This document shows, piece after piece, positions 1 to 6,818 of a stretch of 10,561 nt of DNA. The position numbers and the translations under genes are program-made. The notes beneath the pieces are model-generated. The model was not told the origin of the DNA, ran no database searches, and was given only the letters and a program-made list of their open reading frames with translations. The stretch covers positions 1 to 10,561 of the forward strand of contig JAOARK010000414.1 in the NCBI GenBank assembly GCA_025210575.1, read 5' to 3'. Every line of letters starts with the position of its first letter. The first letter of the stretch is position 1. The DNA comes from Schleiferiaceae bacterium. Its GTDB lineage: Bacteria; Bacteroidota; Bacteroidia; Flavobacteriales; Schleiferiaceae.

Positions 1-269
1 AAATGTTTGATTTGGTTGACCATGCTTTTGACATGATGCTTGAAAATACCAACAAGGAATTCGATGAAGTGAATGTAAAGAAAGCCTGGGAAATTGAGCG
101 TGAAATTAATGATTACAGAACTGCCCTGAAGGCTGAACACTTAATCAATGTTGAAGAGAACAAGTATAAGATTCAGGCAGGTATCATCTATAACGACATG
201 TTCTGCGAATGTGAGAAAATTGGTGATTACTGTATCAACGTAAGTGAAGCAATGAATGAAGTGAAGTAG
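1..269 (+). CDS. Na/Pi-cotransporter family protein, C-terminal PhoU-like end (partial)
   Basis: The reading frame is open to the left edge, so the gene begins outside the window and the Met at base 3 is probably internal. The 88 visible residues are helical and charged. They end in a PhoU-like helix with the pattern GIIYNDMFCECEKIGDYCINV, where Tyr/Asn/Asp/Glu-Lys-x-Gly-Asp are the usual conserved positions. In Bacteroidota, NptA-type sodium-dependent phosphate transporters carry such a cytoplasmic PhoU-like domain after the membrane part, which is thought to tune phosphate uptake. No membrane segment is visible here, so a free-standing PhoU homologue is possible, but the sequence resembles the transporter-fused form more. 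A terminator follows 24 bases after the stop codon. Confidence 0.75.
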   Translation, partial: MFDLVDHAFDMMLENTNKEFDEVNVKKAWEIEREINDYRTALKAEHLINVEENKYKIQAGIIYNDMFCECEKIGDYCINVSEAMNEVK

Positions 270-292
270 AACTTTACTCTTTTAGATATAGA

Positions 293-328
293 AATCCTCA
301 CCTTTTTTGGTGGGGATTTTTTATTTTA
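293..328 (+). terminator. Rho-independent terminator after the Na/Pi-type gene
   Basis: A 10-bp stem (AATCCTCACC with GGTGGGGATT, one G-U pair) closes a T6 loop and is followed by a T-rich tail. It ends only five bases before the ATG of the next gene. Its stem is nearly the same as that of the terminator at 805-835. Confidence 0.85.
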
Positions 329-333
329 GCCAT

Positions 334-762
334 ATGAAACTAACAGATGAACAATACAAACAGATAGCTGACGACTTGCTATGCGGCATGGTTGTCATTG
401 TAGAGAAGTCGAATGGTAATGTTGATTCCTACCCTGCAGGTATAGGAGACCACCTCATGTTTGATGAAGAAAATCCTTATCAGGACATAATCGATAAAGT
501 TGAGAATAATTGGCAAGACTATATTGAAATTTCACCTATGCAAAGTTCTGAGTCATTCAATATTATGGAACGATTTGCTGATAGCCTCGATGAAGGTGAA
601 CTTAAAAAAGAAGCTTTTCAAGCTCTACAGAGGCGTAGACCTTTCCGTAACTTTAAAGACTTAGTTGAATATTCTGATCACAGAGAGAAATGGTTCGAAT
701 TTCAATTGCAGGAGCATATTGAATATGCGAAGCGTCACTTTGTGGAGGATGTTGAAGATTAA
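334..762 (+). CDS. UPF0158 family protein, function unknown
   Basis: This is a small, acidic, soluble protein of 142 residues with no signal peptide or membrane segment. It matches the UPF0158 family from memory. The N-terminus (MKLTDEQYKQIADDL), the core ENNWQDYIEI followed by a Ser-rich/Met segment, and the C-terminal RRPFRNFKDL and REKWFEF motifs are the recognisable blocks. No biochemical role is established that I know of. The ATG at 334 was chosen. A longer reading from a TTG at 307 would start inside the preceding terminator hairpin and adds residues unlike the family. There is no Shine-Dalgarno sequence, which is normal in Bacteroidota. No separate promoter is evident, so expression may depend on read-through or on a promoter hidden in the upstream gene. 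Confidence 0.8.
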   Translation: MKLTDEQYKQIADDLLCGMVVIVEKSNGNVDSYPAGIGDHLMFDEENPYQDIIDKVENNWQDYIEISPMQSSESFNIMERFADSLDEGELKKEAFQALQRRRPFRNFKDLVEYSDHREKWFEFQLQEHIEYAKRHFVEDVED

Positions 763-804
763 TCTTAAATGATCATTCAAGAATATGCAATAACATTAAT
801 TAGA

Positions 805-835
805 AAAAATCCTCAGTATAATAGTGGGGATTTTT
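805..835. terminator. Bidirectional terminator between convergent genes
   Basis: An 11-bp stem (AAAAATCCTCA with TGGGGATTTTT, one G-U pair) has a 9-base loop. A-rich on one side and T-rich on the other, it can end transcription of the UPF0158 gene on the plus strand and of the convergent redox-protein gene on the minus strand. Confidence 0.8.
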
Positions 836-870
836 CAATTAATAAGTTTCCAAACTAATAGATACTTTCT

Positions 871-1314
871 TTATTCCTTTGTAAGATTGTCAATTAATTG
901 AATGGAATCTGCAATACACCTGGAGCAAATATTTTTCTTCATATCCTTATCTTGAAACATCTTCTCGCCCTCTTCTGTGGTAAAATCACAGTTTAACAGA
1001 GTTCTGCAATCCAATGACCCATGTAAAGCTGTAAAATCAAGAGTAAACTGCTGAATCATTTTATTTGTAGCATTTCTGGCATCAATGTTTTCTTTGAATT
1101 TGTTGGAATTGAACATTCCCAATACCATGAAAGATCCGGAAACAGCTCCACATGTTTTCTGCATTTTTCCAATGCCTCCACCAAAGCCACTAGCCACCGA
1201 TAAAGCCATGGCCGGATCAAACTTTAAATGACCTGCATAGGCTGTTAGTACAGATTGTGCACAATTCATCCCATTGTAAAATGAATGAATGGCTTTTTCT
1301 TCAATTTCTTTCAT
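871..1314 (-). CDS. C_GCAxxG_C_C family putative redox protein
   Basis: The protein has 147 residues, usual for the C_GCAxxG_C_C family of putative redox-active proteins. Cysteines lie at residues 18 (NCAQSV), 55 (TCGAVSG, after a Gly-rich GFGGGIGKMQK segment), 103, 109, 130 and 133 (ICSRC). The last two form a CxxC pair. This spacing is the family signature, which suggests bound metal or reversible disulfides. Substrate and partner are unknown. There is no signal peptide or membrane segment, so it is probably cytoplasmic. The Gly-rich loop and CGAVSG form the best conserved block. Start at the ATG on the minus strand at 1314, with no strong ribosome binding site. It is convergent with the UPF0158 gene and appears to be monocistronic, since the lipoprotein gene upstream ends in its own terminator. 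Confidence 0.85.
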   Translation of the reverse strand: MKEIEEKAIHSFYNGMNCAQSVLTAYAGHLKFDPAMALSVASGFGGGIGKMQKTCGAVSGSFMVLGMFNSNKFKENIDARNATNKMIQQFTLDFTALHGSLDCRTLLNCDFTTEEGEKMFQDKDMKKNICSRCIADSIQLIDNLTKE

Positions 1315-1455
1315 CTGAGTTCATTTGTTAATGATAGGATATAAAGATAGGGATATAATTTATTGGAGAGAGTAGCTTTAAGTTGGATTTGTATTGTCCA
1401 ATTACACTGAACAGATTTTACTTTTATCACAACTGATCACTAAATATCAGACGAT

Positions 1456-1485
1456 AAAAACACCCCGCTTTTTCAAACGAGGCAT
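1456..1485 (-). terminator. Terminator of the lipoprotein gene
   Basis: On the minus strand, ATGCCTCG pairs with CGGGGTGT (8 bp including G-U pairs), with a 10-base loop and a following T5 tract. It lies 21 bases after the stop codon of the lipoprotein gene. Confidence 0.75.
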
Positions 1486-1506
1486 ATCTTTCAATTGTAT
1501 TACAGA

Positions 1507-2115
1507 TTATTTCAGAATCTTATACTTCTCCAACTCCCCCTCAGTCATCCAATGAATATCATCAGCTGGAGCTGCTTTAATGGTGAAAAAGTAAAATGCC
1601 TTAGCTTCTTCTGCTGTAAACCCAACCTGCATGTAATAATTCATGTATGGCTTGTGATAGGCGTGGTTCATATCGTAATCAGTTGCAACACTTTTCTTCC
1701 CATTTGTTTCCATTGCCCAGGAATGCACGCCAATTCGTACGTTTTTACCAATTGTGCGCTTAATACCCGCAAGGAACAAATCTGTACCTCCCGAGGCAAC
1801 AAATCCATTATCTAATATATGGGTGTTGATTCCCATTTGATGGATGAACAGGGAAAGTTTCAAATTGGTTTCATCATCGCTGGAGCCCTCACATTCGTTT
1901 ATTTCAATTTTATCGATCTTAGGATAGTGTTTGTACAAGGTCGTAAAGTTCTTGTTGGATTTACTGTTAATCGTACCATTCATGAGAACAGTTTGTTCAT
2001 CCTGAACCTTAAAAATGCCGTATTCTTTCTTTGGTTTTGCATCATCATCACTACTACAACTGCTCAAGTTTACCAGTGCTACAAATAGCAAGACAAGTGT
2101 CAATATTCTTTTCAT
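1507..2115 (-). CDS. Lipoprotein with ClpP/crotonase-like Ser-His signature
   Basis: The protein has 202 residues. Residues 1-20 are a lipoprotein signal with a hydrophobic core and lipobox LSSC (lipidated Cys20), followed by SSDDD. The acidic residues after Cys fit export toward the outer membrane or surface in Bacteroidota. The body resembles the periplasmic ClpP-fold family COG3904. A beta strand (KIDKIEIN) and an acidic turn are followed by GFVASGGTDLFLAG (Ser108) and the strand NVRIGVHSW (His131), which line up with the ClpP Ser and His positions. The C-terminal pattern AxPADDIHWMTEGELEKY is typical of that family. The third catalytic residue is not certain; Asp185 or Asp186 are candidates. 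Protease or hydrolase activity is inferred from the fold, not shown. No clear -7 element was found upstream, and the neighbours are unrelated. Confidence 0.7.
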   Translation of the reverse strand: MKRILTLVLLFVALVNLSSCSSDDDAKPKKEYGIFKVQDEQTVLMNGTINSKSNKNFTTLYKHYPKIDKIEINECEGSSDDETNLKLSLFIHQMGINTHILDNGFVASGGTDLFLAGIKRTIGKNVRIGVHSWAMETNGKKSVATDYDMNHAYHKPYMNYYMQVGFTAEEAKAFYFFTIKAAPADDIHWMTEGELEKYKILK

Positions 2116-2316
2116 CTCTACTGTATTTTGTTTGTTAAATCAGAATAAAGACAATTGAAAAGCTATATACACGTACTCATCTAAACGAGATTAAATCTGA
2201 TCATGAGAGGTTGGAAACAGTATTATTGTTTTTGAAATAGAAATTAACTGATGATATCTCAATGGAGATCTATATCCGAGAAAATCATAAATATCCTATA
2301 TAATCTGTGTCTAATA

Positions 2317-2350
2317 CAATAAAACGCCCCATTCTTTCGAATGAGGCGTT
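2317..2350 (-). terminator. Strong terminator of the atp operon after atpG
   Basis: On the minus strand, AACGCCTCATTC and GAATGGGGCGTT form a 12-bp stem (one G-U pair) with a 4-base loop, followed by TTTATTG. It lies about 60 bases after the atpG stop. The stretch from here to the lipoprotein gene (2116-2316) shows no gene or repeat that I can support. Confidence 0.9.
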
Positions 2351-2411
2351 ACAGCAATTATAAATCTTTTAAATATGGTCTTTTTTATCCCATTTAAGCA
2401 ACTTTTACAGC

Positions 2412-3284
2412 TTATTGGGCTAAGGCATTTGCTCCGGATACAATCTCCAAAATTTCGTTGGTAATTGCAGCCTGTCGAGCTTTGTTGTAGGTCAGGTTCA
2501 AATCCTGAATTAAATCGGAAGCATTATCGGTTGCTTTGTGCATTGCAGTCATACGCGCACCGTGTTCCGAAGCAAAGGAGTCCAACATGGCCTTGAAAAA
2601 TTGTGTTTTCAATGATTTTGGAATCAATTCGCTCACAATTTCCTCTTTGTTTGGTTCAAAAATATAATCACTCTGAACATGATTCTCTTCCTCTTCCTGT
2701 TGTACAGGTAGGAATTGTTCGGTTGTAAGGATTTGTACCCCGGCATTTTTGAACTGGTTATATACCAATTCAACCTTATCGTACTTCTCAACAACAAACT
2801 CATCCATGATTGAAGTAGCAATCTCAGATACATTTTCGAAGTTCATATCATCGTACAGGTGATTGTGCTCTCCAACTACGTTTAAGCTCTTTTTCAAGAT
2901 CTCGTAGCCTTGCTTACCAATACACAACACACTCAATCCACCTTTTTGGTTTTGTTCTGCATATGTAGTTTCAGCAAGTACATTCACCTGTTTGATTACA
3001 TTGGCATTAAAGGCACCACACAACCCTTTATTGGAAGTGATAGCAACCAACAACACTTTTTCTGCTTTGCGCTCAGTGCCGTACAAATTATCATCCGAAT
3101 CAATTAAACTTCCCGTAAGGTGAGACAAAATCTCATGAAGTTTATCGGCATACGGACGGATTTGCACAATGGCATCCTGAGCTTTCTTTAATTTGGCTGC
3201 AGAAACCATTTTCATCGCAGCAGTTACCTGTTTGGTCTTCTGCACTGATGATATACGCGTCCGGATTTCTTTTAAATTAGCCAT
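2412..3284 (-). CDS. atpG: F1Fo ATP synthase gamma subunit
   Basis: This is the central rotor stalk of F1, which turns inside the alpha3-beta3 ring. The 290 residues are full length. The N-terminal helix MANLKEIRTRISSVQKTKQVTAAMKMVSAAKL and the C-terminal helix with GARMTAMHKATDNA and NKARQAAITNEILEIVSGANAL are the conserved coiled-coil pair. The middle Rossmann-like part includes LLVAITSNKGLCGAFN. An acidic stretch (QQEEEE, about residues 195-200) sits in a variable loop. It is the last gene of the operon and the terminator at 2317-2350 follows. A 112-base gap with 7-mer repeats separates it from atpA. There is no evident ribosome binding site. Confidence 0.98.
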   Translation of the reverse strand: MANLKEIRTRISSVQKTKQVTAAMKMVSAAKLKKAQDAIVQIRPYADKLHEILSHLTGSLIDSDDNLYGTERKAEKVLLVAITSNKGLCGAFNANVIKQVNVLAETTYAEQNQKGGLSVLCIGKQGYEILKKSLNVVGEHNHLYDDMNFENVSEIATSIMDEFVVEKYDKVELVYNQFKNAGVQILTTEQFLPVQQEEEENHVQSDYIFEPNKEEIVSELIPKSLKTQFFKAMLDSFASEHGARMTAMHKATDNASDLIQDLNLTYNKARQAAITNEILEIVSGANALAQ

Positions 3285-3292
3285 TCTATAAA

Positions 3293-3327
3293 TAGATTTT
3301 AGATATCAAGTATTAGATTTTGAGATC
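3293..3327. repeat. Degenerate 7-mer tandem repeat (TAGATTT type)
   Basis: Read on the plus strand, the bases divide into five 7-mers: TAGATTT, TAGATAT, CAAGTAT, TAGATTT, TGAGATC. The block starts 9 bases upstream of the atpG start codon in the gap to atpA. It is non-coding and its function is unknown. Confidence 0.55.
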
Positions 3328-3364
3328 TACACCTTATCATCTATCGTTTTATTAATTGGCATTT

Positions 3365-3395
3365 AGCTTTAAGCTTACAGCTTTCAGCTAGCAGC
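3365..3395. repeat. Degenerate 7-mer tandem repeat (AGCTTTA type)
   Basis: Read on the plus strand: AGCTTTA, AGCTTAC, AGCTTTC, AGCTAGC, then a partial AGC. Every unit begins AGCT. The block touches the end of atpA, with one base between it and the stop codon. Because AGCT is palindromic, the block can also pair with itself. Confidence 0.65.
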
Positions 3396-3396
3396 A

Positions 3397-4998
3397 TTAT
3401 TTATATTTTTCAGCTACTTCTGCAGCAACTTTACGCATTACATCCTGAGCTTCCTTGGTATACTTACCAGTACCTAACTCATTCAATACGTCCTTGTGCT
3501 TCAATTCCATAAATTCAAGGAAGTCAGCTTCAAATTCCTTCACTTTATCAACAGGAACATCACGCAATAAACCTTGAGTACCACAGAATAGAATAGCAAC
3601 CTGCTTATCTACAGTAAAAGGAGAATATTGTCCTTGTTTAAGGATTTCAACATTCTTAGCCCCCTTGTTCAATACTGCAAGTGTTGCAGCATCCATATCC
3701 GAACCGAATTTTGCAAAAGCTTCCAATTCACGATACTGTGCCTGATCAAGTTTCAAGGTACCTGCTACCTTCTTCATCGACTTAATTTGAGCATTACCAC
3801 CCACACGTGATACCGAGATACCTACGTTAATGGCAGGACGAATACCAGCGTTGAAAAGATCTGATTCCAGGAAGATCTGACCATCTGTAATCGAAATCAC
3901 ATTTGTTGGGATGTAAGCAGATACGTCACCCGCCTGTGTCTCAATAATTGGAAGAGCAGTTAATGAACCTCCTCCTTTAATGATTGATTCTCCCTTCTCA
4001 TCCTTCGCATTCTTCAGGCTTTCAGGAAGATCATTCATGTTACGTGCAATCTCATCTGAATCGATAATCTTAGCAGCACGCTCTAATAATCTTGAGTGAA
4101 GATAGAATACATCACCCGGATAAGCCTCACGTCCCGGTGGACGACGAAGCAATAGTGATACCTCACGATATGATACCGCCTGCTTTGACAAATCATCATA
4201 AATGATCAATGCAGGACGTCCTGTATCACGGAAGAACTCACCAATAGATGCTCCTGCAAATGGAGCATAGAATTGTAATGCAGCCGGATCTGATGCGGTT
4301 GCAGATACAATAGTTGTATAAGCCATTGCTCCGTGTTCTTCCAGAGTTCTGGCAATATTCGCAACGGTTGAACCTTTTTGTCCTACTGCAACATAGATAC
4401 AGTACACAGGCTCACCCTTGTCGTAAAATTCTTTCTGATTGATAATGGTATCAATGGCAATTGCAGTTTTACCTGTCTGACGGTCACCAATGATCAACTC
4501 ACGCTGTCCTCGTCCGATAGGAATCATTGCATCAACAGCTTTCAAACCTGTTTGCAATGGTTCATTTACCGGCTGACGATAAATAACTCCGGGAGCTTTA
4601 CGTTCCAAAGGCATTTCATAGGTAGTTCCCTCAATTGGCCCTTTACCATCAATTGGCTCACCAATTGTGTTAATAACACGTCCCAACATTCCTTCACCAA
4701 CATTGATAGAAGCAATACGCTTGGTACGTTTAACAACGTCACCTTCTTTAATTCCTTGAGATTCTCCCAAAAGTACAGCTCCGATATTGTCCTCTTCAAG
4801 GTTCAATACAATACCCAAAACTCCATTTTGGAATTCGATCAATTCGTTTGATTCAACGTTTGATAATCCGTAAATACGAGCGATACCATCACCCACTTGT
4901 AAAACGGTACCAACTTCTTCCAGTTCTGCCTCGGTTTTTAATCCTTCTAATTGCTGCTTTAGAATTTCCGAAACTTCTGCAGGTTTAATACTTGCCAT
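3397..4998 (-). CDS. atpA: F1Fo ATP synthase alpha subunit
   Basis: This is the non-catalytic nucleotide-binding subunit of the F1 head. At 533 residues it is slightly longer than the roughly 513 of E. coli. Visible are the beta-barrel domain ([17 protein letters not shown]), the P-loop GDRQTGKT at 171-178, the Walker B-like strand ALIIYDDL at 263-270, the DELSD-equivalent loop [12 protein letters not shown], and ISVSRVGG at 394-401. Arg398 there is the arginine that reaches into the catalytic site of beta. Residues 311-344 form a loop about 15 residues longer than the E. coli segment as I recall it, which accounts for most of the extra length. It is followed by atpG and preceded by atpH, with repeat-filled gaps on both sides. 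Confidence 0.99.
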   Translation of the reverse strand: MASIKPAEVSEILKQQLEGLKTEAELEEVGTVLQVGDGIARIYGLSNVESNELIEFQNGVLGIVLNLEEDNIGAVLLGESQGIKEGDVVKRTKRIASINVGEGMLGRVINTIGEPIDGKGPIEGTTYEMPLERKAPGVIYRQPVNEPLQTGLKAVDAMIPIGRGQRELIIGDRQTGKTAIAIDTIINQKEFYDKGEPVYCIYVAVGQKGSTVANIARTLEEHGAMAYTTIVSATASDPAALQFYAPFAGASIGEFFRDTGRPALIIYDDLSKQAVSYREVSLLLRRPPGREAYPGDVFYLHSRLLERAAKIIDSDEIARNMNDLPESLKNAKDEKGESIIKGGGSLTALPIIETQAGDVSAYIPTNVISITDGQIFLESDLFNAGIRPAINVGISVSRVGGNAQIKSMKKVAGTLKLDQAQYRELEAFAKFGSDMDAATLAVLNKGAKNVEILKQGQYSPFTVDKQVAILFCGTQGLLRDVPVDKVKEFEADFLEFMELKHKDVLNELGTGKYTKEAQDVMRKVAAEVAEKYK

Positions 4999-5013
4999 AT
5001 TTATTCAATTTTT

Positions 5014-5067
5014 AGTGCCTTAAGTACTTAAAATACTTATGAGTTTCTAAGTACTTACTACTTTAAA
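5014..5067. repeat. Six degenerate 9-mer repeats (AGTACTTAA type), block 1
   Basis: On the plus strand, bases 5014-5067 divide exactly into six 9-mers: AGTGCCTTA, AGTACTTAA, AATACTTAT, GAGTTTCTA, AGTACTTAC, TACTTTAAA. The core AAGTACTT is palindromic. The block lies in the atpA-atpH gap, close to the atpA start. Confidence 0.7.
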
Positions 5068-5091
5068 TTTTTAATGATTGTATATGCCTGG

Positions 5092-5145
5092 TCTACTTGA
5101 AGTATCATTTTAACTTGAAGTACTTTAGGCACTTTAAGTACTTTT
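5092..5145. repeat. Six degenerate 9-mer repeats (AGTACTTTA type), block 2
   Basis: On the plus strand: TCTACTTGA, AGTATCATT, TTAACTTGA, AGTACTTTA, GGCACTTTA, AGTACTTTT. The last unit overlaps the atpH stop codon by two bases. The end of block 2 is complementary to the start of block 1 (TTAGTGCCTTAAGTACTT against AAGTACTTTAGGCACTTTAA), so the mRNA gap can fold into a long imperfect hairpin. Confidence 0.7.
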
Positions 5146-5692
5146 AACTTATACTGTTCGAAAGCAATTCTCGTTTGATTTGATTCAATTGGCTTGCTAC
5201 TGAGGCATCCAGTTGTTGATCTTCAACACGAATTACAAATCCACCAATCAACTCTTTATCTACAATTTGTTTCAATTCAATTTTAGAATTGAATGACTTA
5301 GCTAATAATTCAGATATCTGATCCGTAGTAGAAGCCTCTATTTCACTAGCAGAAGTCAGAATTGCCGAAAGAATGCCCTGATCTTTACGACACAACGCCA
5401 AAAAATTTCTAGATACATCCTTCAGAAACATTTCTCTTCTGTTCTGAACAATCAAATCAATGAAATTCAAGGTTAAAGCGTGTACCTTCTCTGCAAAAAT
5501 CTTCTTCATGGTTTCCCTTTTTTGAGAAGTTTTTACAACAGGCGATTCAAGCATTAAGACAAAATCTTTGCTCTCATCACAGGTTTGTTCAATTAACTTG
5601 ACATCTGCAATGAAAGTGTCAATCAGATTTTTCTCCTTGCCCAACTCAAAAAGAGCTTTTGCATATCGAACCGAGATTTTACTTTCGTTCAT
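5144..5692 (-). CDS. atpH: F1Fo ATP synthase delta subunit (OSCP type)
   Basis: This is the peripheral-stalk subunit that ties the b dimer to the top of F1. The 182 residues starting MNESKISVRYAKALFELG fit the family. The N-terminal helical bundle contains RYAKALFELG, LESPVVKTSQKRETMKKIF and FIDLIVQNRR. The C-terminal domain contains IDKELIGGFVIRVEDQQLDASVASQL, the conserved GG..I...D...D.S pattern. The ATG at 5692 is preferred. A TTG at 5713 would add seven residues, but it lies within a perfect 7-bp hairpin and the extension does not match the family. The gene lies between atpF (106-base gap) and atpA (145-base gap). Confidence 0.96.
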   Translation of the reverse strand: MNESKISVRYAKALFELGKEKNLIDTFIADVKLIEQTCDESKDFVLMLESPVVKTSQKRETMKKIFAEKVHALTLNFIDLIVQNRREMFLKDVSRNFLALCRKDQGILSAILTSASEIEASTTDQISELLAKSFNSKIELKQIVDKELIGGFVIRVEDQQLDASVASQLNQIKRELLSNSIS

Positions 5693-5707
5693 TTTTCTAG
5701 ATATTAG

Positions 5708-5724
5708 TCCCAAACAATTTGGGA
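5708..5724 (-). promoter_or_regulatory. Hairpin just upstream of the atpH start
   Basis: A perfect 7-bp stem (TCCCAAA with TTTGGGA) encloses a 3-base loop. It ends 15 bases before the atpH ATG in the mRNA. No T-tract follows, so it is not a terminator. It may affect ribosome access or mRNA processing; this is inference. Confidence 0.5.
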
Positions 5725-5798
5725 TGTGTATTGAGTTTCCAGTCTATCTACAGCTCAAAACCAAAATCAGTGCTGAAGAGTTCATTCTTCCTCAATTA

Positions 5799-6293
5799 CT
5801 AGTTTAACTTCACTTCGTCCATTAATTTCTTGAAGTATTCTTTCTGTTGCTGATCATCAGCAAACTGCTGACGAAGAATCTTTTCCGCAATTTCTACAGA
5901 AAGATTCGCTACCTGAGATTTAATTTCATTCAGTGCAGCAGATTTTTCTCCTTCAATGCTTACTCTTGCTGATTCTATGATCTTATCAGCTTCCTGAGTA
6001 GCTTTCTGTTTTGCTTCAGAAACAATTTTATCACCCATTTCACGGGCTTCAACTAAAACAGCTTCACGCTCTTTTCTTGCTTCTTGAAGAATTCTTTCAT
6101 TATCGGCCTTTAATTCAGCCATCTCTTCTTTAGCACGCTCAGCCGAACGTAAAGCATCTTCAATGGATTCTTCACGCTCTCTTAAAGCATTTAAAATTGG
6201 TTTCCAGGCAAACTTCTTAAGGATAAACAGAACAATGGCAAAAGCCAAAAACATCCAAATAAAGGTTCCTAATTCAGGTGTTACCAAGCCCAT
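5799..6293 (-). CDS. atpF: F1Fo ATP synthase b subunit
   Basis: This is the membrane-anchored dimeric stator arm. The protein has 164 residues, close to the E. coli 156. The N-terminal anchor spans residues about 9-27 (GTFIWMFLAFAIVLFILKK), followed by the typical FAWKPILNALREREE hinge and a long charged helix to residue about 130 that is rich in Ala, Glu and Lys, forming the coiled coil. The C-terminal AEKILRQQFADDQQQKEYFKKLMDE binds delta. Only one b-type gene is present, so the stalk should be a homodimer. A 206-base structured gap separates it from atpE. Confidence 0.98.
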   Translation of the reverse strand: MGLVTPELGTFIWMFLAFAIVLFILKKFAWKPILNALREREESIEDALRSAERAKEEMAELKADNERILQEARKEREAVLVEAREMGDKIVSEAKQKATQEADKIIESARVSIEGEKSAALNEIKSQVANLSVEIAEKILRQQFADDQQQKEYFKKLMDEVKLN

Positions 6294-6343
6294 ATTATTT
6301 CTTTTTATTTCACCGGTTGGTGAGTTCTCTATTTAATCTTTCA

Positions 6344-6485
6344 GCAATTAAGTTCTAATTGCCTCAATAATTGAATTCAGTTGAAAACAATTTGCCTCAG
6401 GCAATCCCCTTTGGCAAATTGTTGTTCATTTCTTAATAAGTCAATCAAAACTGTTGTAAATATCCGCCAAAGCGAAAAACAACAG
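6344..6485 (-). promoter_or_regulatory. Structured atpE-atpF gap with three hairpins
   Basis: The 206-base gap contains three stems. Bases 6451-6457 pair with 6479-6485 (7 bp). Bases 6386-6396 pair with 6413-6423 (11 bp, perfect; AACAATTTGCC with GGCAAATTGTT). Bases 6344-6350 pair with 6356-6362 (7 bp, 5-base loop). A smaller hairpin, TTGCC-TCA-GGCAA at 6392-6404, uses one arm of the 11-bp stem and excludes it. On the mRNA the big stem is followed by TTTTC, a poor terminator tail. Likely roles are partial termination or protection of the atpE message end, which would help make more c than b; this is inference. Confidence 0.55.
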
Positions 6486-6499
6486 GCTTTTTAAGCTTA

Positions 6500-6809
<310 letters not shown>

Positions 6810-6818
6810 AGAAAATTC

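Noticed and set aside
1495..1815. Plus-strand open frame of 106 codons opposite the lipoprotein gene
   Set aside because: It is a shadow of the lipoprotein gene, whose signal peptide, lipobox and fold motifs are clear.
5014..5145. CRISPR array
   Set aside because: Units are 9 bases, directly adjacent and degenerate, with no spacers and no cas genes.
5693..5713. Longer atpH start at a TTG
   Set aside because: The added residues are not family-like and the TTG lies inside a perfect hairpin. The ATG at 5692 gives the usual N-terminus.
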